From the NCBI GenBank assembly GCA_902770835.1, contig CACXUM010000005.1, positions 1 through 64,000 of the forward strand: a stretch of DNA of 64,000 nt, read 5' to 3'. This DNA is from an uncultured Bacteroidia bacterium. Its GTDB lineage: Bacteria; Bacteroidota; Bacteroidia; Bacteroidales; F082. A model generated the notes under the pieces. The model did not search any database and was not told the DNA's origin. It saw only the letters and a list, made by a program, of their open reading frames with translations. The translations under genes were made by a program, and so were the position numbers. Shown here piece after piece: positions 26,894-33,702 of the stretch; positions within the stretch are counted from its first letter, which is position 1; each line of letters opens with the position of its first letter.

Positions 26894-27835
26894 ATGAATG
26901 TAGGAATTGCCTTTACAGAGAAATATTTGAAACTGATGTTCAAGCAGTTGCGCGATGCCTCGCCTGAAGAAGTGCAGGAAGAATTGGAGCATTGCCGCCG
27001 CGAAAACCGCCGAACCGTGCGCATACCGCGCTATTTCAGGGGATTTTTCACCGAAGAGGAAAAATTTGTCGCCTCTACTGGATTTGAGATGCAGGTTTTC
27101 AGGCACAACCACCCTTCACGAAAACTTATCCTTTACCTCCACGGCGGCGCATACATCTATCCGCCCGTGTTTTTCCATTGGCGTTTTCTGCACGACCTTT
27201 GCCTGCGCACGCATTTTGACGCACTGATGCCCGTCTATCCCAAGTCGCCGGAATACACTTGCGCGTTTTCCGTGCAAACTGTGTTGGATTTCTACAAAAG
27301 CATCTCTGAATCAAGGCGATACGATGAAATTCACCTTGTCGGCGATTCGGCGGGGGCTTGCTTGTGTTTGGTGGTAGCCCAAGAAGCCCACAAAAACGGC
27401 TGGCAAAAGCCCTTGACCACTACCCTGCTCTCCCCTTGCGTCGACCTGAGCCACAGCAAAGAACAGGAAATGAGGGCGTTGCAGGAGAAAGACCCCATGC
27501 TCCAACTCGACCGCGTCATCACCTTGAACGCCGTTTGGCAAGGCGATTTGCCCGCCCAGCATCCGTGGGTCAGCCCTGTTTTCGGCGACTTCAGCGGCAT
27601 CGACAACCTGAGCGTCTATTTCGGCACCGACGAAATCCTCCAGCCTGATTCATTGTTCCTCAAGGAAACCTACGAAAAAGCCGGCAAAACAGGCATCTTC
27701 CGCGAGTATGCAGGCATGTTCCACACCTTCGCAATGTTCCCGATTCCAGAAGGGTTTAGGGCTTTGAAGGAGATTACGAACAACATAAAAAAACAACAAA
27801 TCAAAGATTCATCATGCAAAAAATCAAACACTTAA
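26894..27835 (+). CDS. Alpha/beta-hydrolase, acetyl-esterase/lipase-like (HSL family)
   Basis: A 313-residue alpha/beta hydrolase. The oxyanion-hole motif is LYLHGGAYIY (HGG), the nucleophile elbow is LVGDSAGACL, and the C-terminal catalytic region has a Asp in FGTDEILQPDS and a His in GMFHTFAMFP. This places it in the hormone-sensitive-lipase branch, typically small-ester or acetyl esterases. There is no signal peptide, so it is probably cytoplasmic. The last 22 bases overlap the start of pnuC, suggesting translational coupling, and the gene opens the run esterase-pnuC-phosphodiesterase-EamA. The natural substrate is unknown. Confidence 0.9.
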   Translation: MNVGIAFTEKYLKLMFKQLRDASPEEVQEELEHCRRENRRTVRIPRYFRGFFTEEEKFVASTGFEMQVFRHNHPSRKLILYLHGGAYIYPPVFFHWRFLHDLCLRTHFDALMPVYPKSPEYTCAFSVQTVLDFYKSISESRRYDEIHLVGDSAGACLCLVVAQEAHKNGWQKPLTTTLLSPCVDLSHSKEQEMRALQEKDPMLQLDRVITLNAVWQGDLPAQHPWVSPVFGDFSGIDNLSVYFGTDEILQPDSLFLKETYEKAGKTGIFREYAGMFHTFAMFPIPEGFRALKEITNNIKKQQIKDSSCKKSNT

Positions 27836-28530
27836 TCAAAGAAGACCTCAAAGGCTGGAAGCCTTTCGACATCATCTGGTTAGTGCTGGTGAGCGTCATT
27901 ATCACAGTGATGTCCATCCTGTTCAAATACGACAAAGCCAGTGACCAATTCTATTGGATTCACATTGTGGCAGCGGCTTGCGGCATCATCAATGTGGTTT
28001 TGGGCGGCAAGGGCAAACTATCCAATTACCTCTTCGGCTTCATCCATTGTTGCCTGATGATTTACATTACGCTAATTTCCAGACTCTATGCCGATTTCGG
28101 CGTGACCGTCTACAACTTCGTAATGCAGTTTGTGGGCTTCTTCACTTGGGCGAAAAACATGAACCACGAAACCCATGAGGTGATGAAAATCCACATGCCG
28201 AACAAGTCGAGATTCATCAGTTTGGCTGTCATCATCGTGGGCACAGTGGGGTTTGGCCTGTTGATGAAATATTTCACCAACGACATCGCGCCTTTTGCAG
28301 ATTCGGCCAAAGCCGTGATGCAAGTCGTGGCCATGATTCTGATGGTCAAGATGTTCAGCGAGCAGTGGTGGCTTTGGATTGCTATCAACTGCGTCAGCAT
28401 ATTTATGTACATCAAGGCAGGCAACTTCCCTATCACTATGATGTATGCCGTTTATCTCATCAATTCCATCATCATGTGTGTGCGCTGGGAGAAGGAAGCC
28501 ACTGCCAATGACAAACTATTAAGACAATAA
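27814..28530 (+). CDS. pnuC: Nicotinamide riboside transporter PnuC family
   Basis: A 238-residue membrane protein with about seven hydrophobic segments, including the family signatures VYNFVMQFVGFFTWAKN and FSEQWWLWIAINCVSIFMYI. PnuC proteins carry nicotinamide riboside by facilitated diffusion driven by phosphorylation inside the cell; close relatives carry thiamine (PnuT) or other vitamins, so the substrate is not fixed by sequence. It starts inside the 3' end of the esterase gene and ends 4 bases before the phosphodiesterase gene, which could supply nicotinamide-containing nucleotide in the periplasm. No NAD or thiamine riboswitch was recognised upstream. Confidence 0.87.
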   Translation: MQKIKHLIKEDLKGWKPFDIIWLVLVSVIITVMSILFKYDKASDQFYWIHIVAAACGIINVVLGGKGKLSNYLFGFIHCCLMIYITLISRLYADFGVTVYNFVMQFVGFFTWAKNMNHETHEVMKIHMPNKSRFISLAVIIVGTVGFGLLMKYFTNDIAPFADSAKAVMQVVAMILMVKMFSEQWWLWIAINCVSIFMYIKAGNFPITMMYAVYLINSIIMCVRWEKEATANDKLLRQ

Positions 28531-28534
28531 CACT

Positions 28535-29440
28535 ATGCGACACCTTAGTTTTCTTTTCATGCTCTTGTTTGCCTTCATCTTTACAACAAAGGCGCAGACA
28601 CCCCCGTTGGCGAAACATGTCGTTTTGATCGGCCTCGACGGTTGGGCCTCCCACGACTTTGATAAAGCGCACGACGTGCCCAACCTGTTAAGCTTGATGA
28701 ATAATGGAAGTTACACGATGCACAAGCGTTCCGTCATCCCTTCAAGCTCGGGCGTCAATTGGGCGACAATGTTCATGGGAGCGGGACCGGAAGTGCATGG
28801 CCACACCACCTGGAACTCCAAAACGCCCGACGTTAGCCCAATGTCCACCAATGCCCACGGCATCTTCCCTACCATCTTTTCCCTTGTCCGCGAGCAATGC
28901 CCCGAAGCCGAAACGGGCTGCACCTACGAATGGGAAGGAATAAAGTATGTCATTGACACGCTGTCCATTAGCTATATTAAGGATTTCAGGGAAGACTGGC
29001 AGTCGGTGGAGCGCAACTGCGACCATATCGTCCAGTATATCATAGACAAAAAGCCCATGTTGTTCGTCCCCGTCTTCGACGGCATTGATGGCACAGGACA
29101 CAGTAGCGGTTGGTACACCGAGAGCTATTACGATTACCTTGCCCGCATCGATGTTTGTGTGGGGCGCATCATCCAAGCCCTCAAAGACGCAGGCATTTAC
29201 GACGACACCATCATCATCGTCACGGGCGACCACGGCGGTCACGAGCAAGGCCACGGCACCTTGGCGATGAAAGACATGGAGAGTCCTTTTGTCGTATTTG
29301 GCAAGAACGTGAAATCCGGTTATTTGATTGAAGAGCCTGTGGTGCAATACGATATTGCTGCCACCATCGCTTACATCCTTGGTTTGGAAATGCCTTCGGC
29401 GTGGCGCGGCAAGCCCGTTTTAAGTGTTTTCAAGCCATAA
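28535..29440 (+). CDS. Nucleotide pyrophosphatase/phosphodiesterase-like alkaline phosphatase-fold enzyme (secreted)
   Basis: A 301-residue enzyme of the alkaline-phosphatase superfamily close to type I phosphodiesterase/nucleotide pyrophosphatases. After a signal peptide (MRHLSFLFMLLFAFIFTTKAQ), metal-binding residues appear in order: Asp in VLIGLDGWAS, a nucleophile region SSSGVNWATMFMGA, the pair DGIDGTGHSSGW, and TGDHGGHEQGHG. Length is short for the family. It is probably periplasmic and could split NAD or other dinucleotides. Position directly after pnuC supports, but does not prove, a salvage role. Substrate remains inference. Confidence 0.85.
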   Translation: MRHLSFLFMLLFAFIFTTKAQTPPLAKHVVLIGLDGWASHDFDKAHDVPNLLSLMNNGSYTMHKRSVIPSSSGVNWATMFMGAGPEVHGHTTWNSKTPDVSPMSTNAHGIFPTIFSLVREQCPEAETGCTYEWEGIKYVIDTLSISYIKDFREDWQSVERNCDHIVQYIIDKKPMLFVPVFDGIDGTGHSSGWYTESYYDYLARIDVCVGRIIQALKDAGIYDDTIIIVTGDHGGHEQGHGTLAMKDMESPFVVFGKNVKSGYLIEEPVVQYDIAATIAYILGLEMPSAWRGKPVLSVFKP

Positions 29441-29452
29441 CAGCAATTCAAA

Positions 29453-30376
29453 ATGAAAGACAACCAGCAAAATACAAAACTCATCGGGGCGTTGGCTGTG
29501 GCCTTGTCCGCCATGCTTTGGGGCGTGGACGGCATCCTGCTCACCCCGCAACTCTACAACCTCAACACGGCCTTCGTGGTCTTCGTCATCCACCTCTGCC
29601 CCTTCGCGCTGATGAACGTGTTCTTCTTCAGGGAATACCGCCATCTGAAAACCATGTCGCGCTCCGACTTGGTCTATTTCCTGCTCATCGCCTTGTTTGG
29701 CGGCGCCTTGGGCACTTTGGCCATCGTCAAGTCGCTGTTTTTGTTGCATTTCAACAGCCTGTCTGTTGTGGTTTTGCTCCAGAAACTGCAACCCGTCTTT
29801 GCCGTCATTTTGGCACGCATCATTCTGAAAGAACGAATCAAGAGACATTTTGCACTTTGGGCCTGTGTCGCCCTCATTGGTGGCTATTTCCTCACCTTCG
29901 GCTGGTCGCTCCCCGACTTCAGCACCGAGGGCATCACCACGGTTTATGCGGCATTGCTGTCGTTGTTGGCGGCTTTCTCCTTCGGTAGTTCGACGGTGTT
30001 TTCCAAGAAGATTTTGGGCAACTATTCCTTCGTCAGTTCCACCTTTTTCCGCTATGGCTTCACCACGCTCATCATGCTCGTCATCGTGCTTTTTGCAGGC
30101 CATATCGGCGACTTCTCGCAAGTCACGCCGCGCAATTGGTTTTTCATCGCCCTCATCGGCCTGACTACGGGTTCAGGAGCCATCTTCCTGTATTACTACG
30201 GCTTGCGCCATGTGAAAGCCTCGTTGTCCACCTTCCTTGAACTGATGTACCCCATCACCGCCGTGGTGTTGGACTATTTCGTCAACGGGACAAAGTATTC
30301 ACCCGTGCAGTGGATTGCCGCTTTTGTGATGTTGTTCGCGATTGTAATGTTGAATGTGGACAGGAAATCAAAATAA
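29453..30376 (+). CDS. EamA/DMT family transporter
   Basis: A 307-residue drug/metabolite transporter with ten hydrophobic segments arranged as two EamA repeats (first about residues 10-145, second about 155-300). Typical features are SAMLWGVDGILL at the start of the first repeat, LQKLQPVFAVILARIILKER at its end, and the matching LELMYPITAVVLDYFVNG in the second. It is the last co-directional gene of the esterase-pnuC-phosphodiesterase group (12-base gap). The substrate is unknown. Confidence 0.9.
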   Translation: MKDNQQNTKLIGALAVALSAMLWGVDGILLTPQLYNLNTAFVVFVIHLCPFALMNVFFFREYRHLKTMSRSDLVYFLLIALFGGALGTLAIVKSLFLLHFNSLSVVVLLQKLQPVFAVILARIILKERIKRHFALWACVALIGGYFLTFGWSLPDFSTEGITTVYAALLSLLAAFSFGSSTVFSKKILGNYSFVSSTFFRYGFTTLIMLVIVLFAGHIGDFSQVTPRNWFFIALIGLTTGSGAIFLYYYGLRHVKASLSTFLELMYPITAVVLDYFVNGTKYSPVQWIAAFVMLFAIVMLNVDRKSK

Positions 30377-30382
30377 TTTGCA

Positions 30383-30390
30383 TACCTTTG
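30383..30390 (+). promoter_or_regulatory. -7 box of the DUF2007 gene
   Basis: TACCTTTG followed by CAGC, 24 bases before the ATG at 30415, just after the EamA stop. Confidence 0.6.
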
Positions 30391-30414
30391 CAGCATCACC
30401 AAAAAACTAACATC

Positions 30415-30657
30415 ATGGAAAACGAAATCAAGAGAGTTTATTCCGGCTCGGTAATCAATGCGGAATACATCGGCAGCGTGCTTGACAATAACGGCATCCA
30501 GTTCCTTATCCGCAACTTTCAGGAAGAGAGCCTCGTGGCCGGCTGGGCGGCAGGCACTATCCAAGGCGACGCCTCGGTTTATGTCTTCGACAAGGACTAC
30601 GACAAAGCCATGCTGCTTTTGGATGAGATTAATGTCGGGGAAATGGAGGGGGAGTAA
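30415..30657 (+). CDS. DUF2007 small protein
   Basis: An 80-residue protein of the DUF2007 (putative signal-transducing) family: VYSGSVINAEYIGSVLDNNG, then IRNFQEESLVAGW and VYVFDKDYDKAMLLLDEI match the usual beta-alpha-beta pattern for this small soluble domain. Function is not known. It has its own -7 box 24 bases upstream, so it need not be part of the transporter transcript. The start at 30415 is fixed by that promoter. Behind it the sequence passes into a mobile-element remnant. Confidence 0.8.
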   Translation: MENEIKRVYSGSVINAEYIGSVLDNNGIQFLIRNFQEESLVAGWAAGTIQGDASVYVFDKDYDKAMLLLDEINVGEMEGE

Positions 30658-30707
30658 AGGCTCTATACTTAATAGGTCATTCCAGCTAAGTCAAAATGTC
30701 GGCAAGG

Positions 30708-30809
30708 ATGGAAAAAGGATATGGCGATGTGAACACATGGGAGCAATTTAGGGGTGTCCTTCCCAAGGACAGCGGCCCAATGTCCGAAATAAGCAGTGCA
30801 ATAATTTGA
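30708..30809 (+). CDS. Tiny ORF of uncertain status next to the IS110 remnant
   Basis: An open frame of 33 codons reading MEKGYGDVNTWEQFRGVLPKD and ending at 30809, just where the transposase remnant begins. It has no recognised family, promoter or ribosome-binding site, and may be debris of the insertion or of an interrupted gene. Confidence 0.25.
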   Translation: MEKGYGDVNTWEQFRGVLPKDSGPMSEISSAII

Positions 30810-31234
30810 AAAACCATCAATACGGCATCGACATCAGCAAGGAAAAAGTGAACATCTGCATAAGAGGGGGCAAAAAGAACCTCCAGAAAAGTGAGTCCCC
30901 TAACACTGTAGCATCCATCAAGAGCAAACTGGCCGACCGCGACATGCTGCTCGATGACCGCAAGAGGTACGAGGCCAAACTCCACGACCAGAAAGGTTTC
31001 ATGGACTCTATAGACTACGCCCAAAAGAGCAGCCTTTGGACTGCCGTCATCAAGGTCCTCAACAAGCAGATGGCGCTCCTCGACGAGCAATTGGACGCGC
31101 TGGTCGCATCGGACGAGAATACAAGCCGTCAGGTTGAGCTGCTCAATTTGATGGACGTTGTCGGCGGCAACACACATGAAGGACGACGAATACAGACGGT
31201 ACTATGATAAGAAAACCTGCCTAACCCATTGCCA
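30806..31234 (+). pseudogene. IS110-family transposase remnant, internally deleted and frameshifted
   Basis: The start NHQYGIDISKEKVNICI matches the N terminus of IS110/IS1111 DEDD transposases (first Asp of the DEDD set). After about 25 residues the sequence jumps to the region DRDMLLDDRKRYEAKL and VELLNLMDVVGGN, which corresponds to the helical middle and the helix-hairpin-helix-like LLTSIPGIG position, without the other catalytic acids. After 31207 the C-terminal piece KDDEYRRYYDKK continues in another frame to about 31234 (from the ATG at 31177). An intact member has about 300-400 residues. This one has lost its catalytic domain and cannot be active. Confidence 0.65.
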
Positions 31235-31278
31235 ATTCTAAGGAATAGATACAAGGCTTTTGAAAGCAATTATCGTTT

Positions 31279-32148
31279 TTATACCAACGGATTCTTCGAT
31301 GAAATCCATTGATAACCAACATCCCTCCTCAGCCAAGTCATCTGCCGCTTGGCATACTGCCGCGTGTGGATTTTGATGAGTTCCACGGCCTCGGCAAGAG
31401 TGCATTGCCCATCGAAAAAGGCGAACAACTCCTTGTAGCCCACCGTATTGAGAGCGTTCAAATGACGCTTGGGATAAAGCGATTTGGCTTCTTCCAACAA
31501 GCCTTGCTCCATCATTAAATCAACACGTTTGTCGATACGCTCGATGAGTGCCTTGCGCTCCCAAAGCAGGGCGTATTTCTTGATGTCAAAATCGCGCTTG
31601 ACGGTGTTTCCGCTGCGAAACGAGGTGAAGGTCTTGCCCGTTTGGTAGCAGACCTCCAAGGCGCGTTGCAACCTTCGTGGGTTTTGCTGGTCAACGATGG
31701 CAAAATATTCAGGGTCAAGGCGTTGCGCTTCATCTTGCAAGGCTTTCAAGCCGCCTTTTTGGAGTAAGTTTTCCACTTTTTCCCTGATTTCGGGCTGAAT
31801 GTCGGGCATTTCGTCAATGCCATTGCAAACCGCGTCGATGAAAAGACCTGAACCACCAGTCATAATCACCGTTTCGTGGTCTTGAAATAGTTTGTCCAAA
31901 AGTTGCAGTGCATCCCGCTCATAATCAGCCACATCGTATTTGTCCTCAATGCTGATGTGATGCACGAAATAGTGTTGGACTTGACTCAGTTCTTCTTTGG
32001 TTGGAGCAGCGGTGCCGATGCTCATTTCCTTGTAGAACTGACGACTGTCGGCAGAAAGGATAACGGTGTTCAGTGCCTTTGCAACTTTGATGGCAAAAGC
32101 GGTCTTTCCAGAGGCAGTTGGGCCAGCGATTACTATTAAGGTTGGCAT
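31279..32148 (-). CDS. miaA: tRNA dimethylallyltransferase
   Basis: MiaA, 289 residues, transfers a dimethylallyl group to N6 of A37 in tRNAs reading UNN codons. Walker A is IAGPTASGKTAFAI at the very N terminus; ILSADSRQFYKEMSIGTA, MTGGSGLFIDAVCNGID and NPRRLQRALEVC are all family blocks, and the C-terminal QYAKRQMTWLRRD closes it. The ATG at 32148 (MPTLIVIAG) gives the correct N terminus. It is the last of a minus-strand set clpC-cca-miaA. The 78 bases between cca and miaA hold a REP-like hairpin (32164-32219), which may reduce coupling. Confidence 0.97.
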   Translation of the reverse strand: MPTLIVIAGPTASGKTAFAIKVAKALNTVILSADSRQFYKEMSIGTAAPTKEELSQVQHYFVHHISIEDKYDVADYERDALQLLDKLFQDHETVIMTGGSGLFIDAVCNGIDEMPDIQPEIREKVENLLQKGGLKALQDEAQRLDPEYFAIVDQQNPRRLQRALEVCYQTGKTFTSFRSGNTVKRDFDIKKYALLWERKALIERIDKRVDLMMEQGLLEEAKSLYPKRHLNALNTVGYKELFAFFDGQCTLAEAVELIKIHTRQYAKRQMTWLRRDVGYQWISSKNPLV

Positions 32149-32163
32149 CTTTTTTTCTTTTTC

Positions 32164-32219
32164 GGGGCTTTGCCGACAGTAGGGCATGCCCCACTGACCC
32201 TATCGGAGTCGGCAAGCCC
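32164..32219. repeat. REP-like palindrome between cca and miaA
   Basis: GGGGCTTTGCCGAC (32164-32177) pairs with GTCGGCAAGCCC (32208-32219) with one bulge. Inside is a second palindrome, GGGCATGCCC (32183-32192). Confidence 0.7.
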
Positions 32220-32226
32220 TACAATT

Positions 32227-33702
32227 CTAAATTTTATTCGGTACTGGTCCATTGTTAGCAACAATAATCGGCTCTTGGATTTCCTTTACCACGCTGAGGC
32301 CCAACTTTTTGCCTTCCTCTTTCATAAAGGCGTATGCCTCGGTGAAATTGTTGCCGATAACCCCATCCAAAATGGCCTCGCGGATGGCATTTTTGATGAT
32401 GCCAACCTCTCGACCTTCAGGAATTCCAAAGGTTTCCATGATGGCGATGCCATCAATGGGTGGCTGCCAATTGCGCAGATGGTCTTTGGCCTCGATTTCC
32501 TTCAGTTTCTCCTGCACAATCTCAAAATTGTGGTGGAACTTCTTGATTTTCTCCTCGTTCTTCGAGGTGATGTCGGCGTGGCAAAGCAACATCAGGTCGT
32601 CGATGTCGTCGCCAGCCTCGAAAAGCAGGCGGCGCACGGCGGAGTCAGTAACCACATCCTCGGCGAGCACGATGGGTCGCATGTGGAGCAGCACCATCTT
32701 CTGCACATATTTCATCTTCTCGTTGAGGGGCAACTTCATGGCAGCGAAGATTTTAGGCACCATCTTCGAGCCTTTGAACTCATGCCCGTGAAATGTCCAT
32801 CCGGTGCCGTCCTCCCAGCGTTTGGTTTGGGGTTTGGCAATGTCGTGAAGCAGGGCAGCCCAACGAAGCCAAAGGTCGTCGCTCTTTTCTGCCACTTGGT
32901 CAAGCACTTGCAGCGTGTGCAAGAAATTGTCCTTGTGGCCTTTGCCTTGCACAATTTCCACGCCTTTCAATTGGCTGAGTTGTGGGAAGATAAGTTTCAG
33001 CAAACCGCTCTCATCCAGCAACTTGAACCCGATGGAAGGCCTTGGCGAGAGGATGATTTTGTTCAGTTCCTCGGTGACGCGCTCCATCGAAACAATCTTG
33101 ATACGCTCAGCGTTGCGTTTGATGGACTCAAACGATTCAGATTCGATGTAAAACCTTAATTGTGAGGCAAATCTGACGGCACGCATCATGCGGAGAGGGT
33201 CGTCAGAATAGGTAATGTCGGGGTCTAAAGGTGTGCGCAATAGTAGTTCCTCCATGTCGGCCATGCCTCCGAAACGGTCGATGAGAGTGCCGTAGTCGTC
33301 GGCATTGAGACTGAGTGCCAATGCGTTAATGGTAAAGTCGCGGCGGCTGATGTCATCCTCCAAAGTGCCATTTTCGACCACTGGCTTGCGACTGTTGCGG
33401 TCGTAGGACTCTTTCCTCGCGCCCACAAATTCCACTTCCATGCCTTGATAATTGATCATGGCCGTGCCGAAAGCCCCATAATATTTGGCTTCCTTGTGAC
33501 CAGGCAGAAGGGAAGCGACCTTTTTCGCCAAGGTGATGCCGCTACCCACGGTGACTACATCGATGTCGTTTGACGGACGGCGCAGCAAAATGTCGCGCAC
33601 ATAGCCACCAATGACATAACTCTTGTAGCCCAACTCATGGGAAGCGTAAGCAATCACCCTAAATATCTTACTGTCAATATGTTTCTTGAAGTCGTAGTTC
33701 AT
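32227..33702 (-). CDS. cca: CCA tRNA nucleotidyltransferase (class II, HD domain)
   Basis: A 491-residue class II nucleotidyltransferase that adds or repairs the 3' CCA of tRNAs. The catalytic motif is YVIGGYVRDILLRRPSNDID (G(G/S)xVRD and the metal-binding DxD), followed by ISRRDFTINALALS and SDDPLRMMRAVRFA. A C-terminal HD domain has LRWAALLHDIAKPQT. Poly(A) polymerases look similar, so function rests on the usual Bacteroidota assignment. Its ATG overlaps the clpC stop in ATGA (33699-33702), implying translational coupling. It is the middle gene of clpC-cca-miaA. Confidence 0.93.
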   Translation of the reverse strand: MNYDFKKHIDSKIFRVIAYASHELGYKSYVIGGYVRDILLRRPSNDIDVVTVGSGITLAKKVASLLPGHKEAKYYGAFGTAMINYQGMEVEFVGARKESYDRNSRKPVVENGTLEDDISRRDFTINALALSLNADDYGTLIDRFGGMADMEELLLRTPLDPDITYSDDPLRMMRAVRFASQLRFYIESESFESIKRNAERIKIVSMERVTEELNKIILSPRPSIGFKLLDESGLLKLIFPQLSQLKGVEIVQGKGHKDNFLHTLQVLDQVAEKSDDLWLRWAALLHDIAKPQTKRWEDGTGWTFHGHEFKGSKMVPKIFAAMKLPLNEKMKYVQKMVLLHMRPIVLAEDVVTDSAVRRLLFEAGDDIDDLMLLCHADITSKNEEKIKKFHHNFEIVQEKLKEIEAKDHLRNWQPPIDGIAIMETFGIPEGREVGIIKNAIREAILDGVIGNNFTEAYAFMKEEGKKLGLSVVKEIQEPIIVANNGPVPNKI

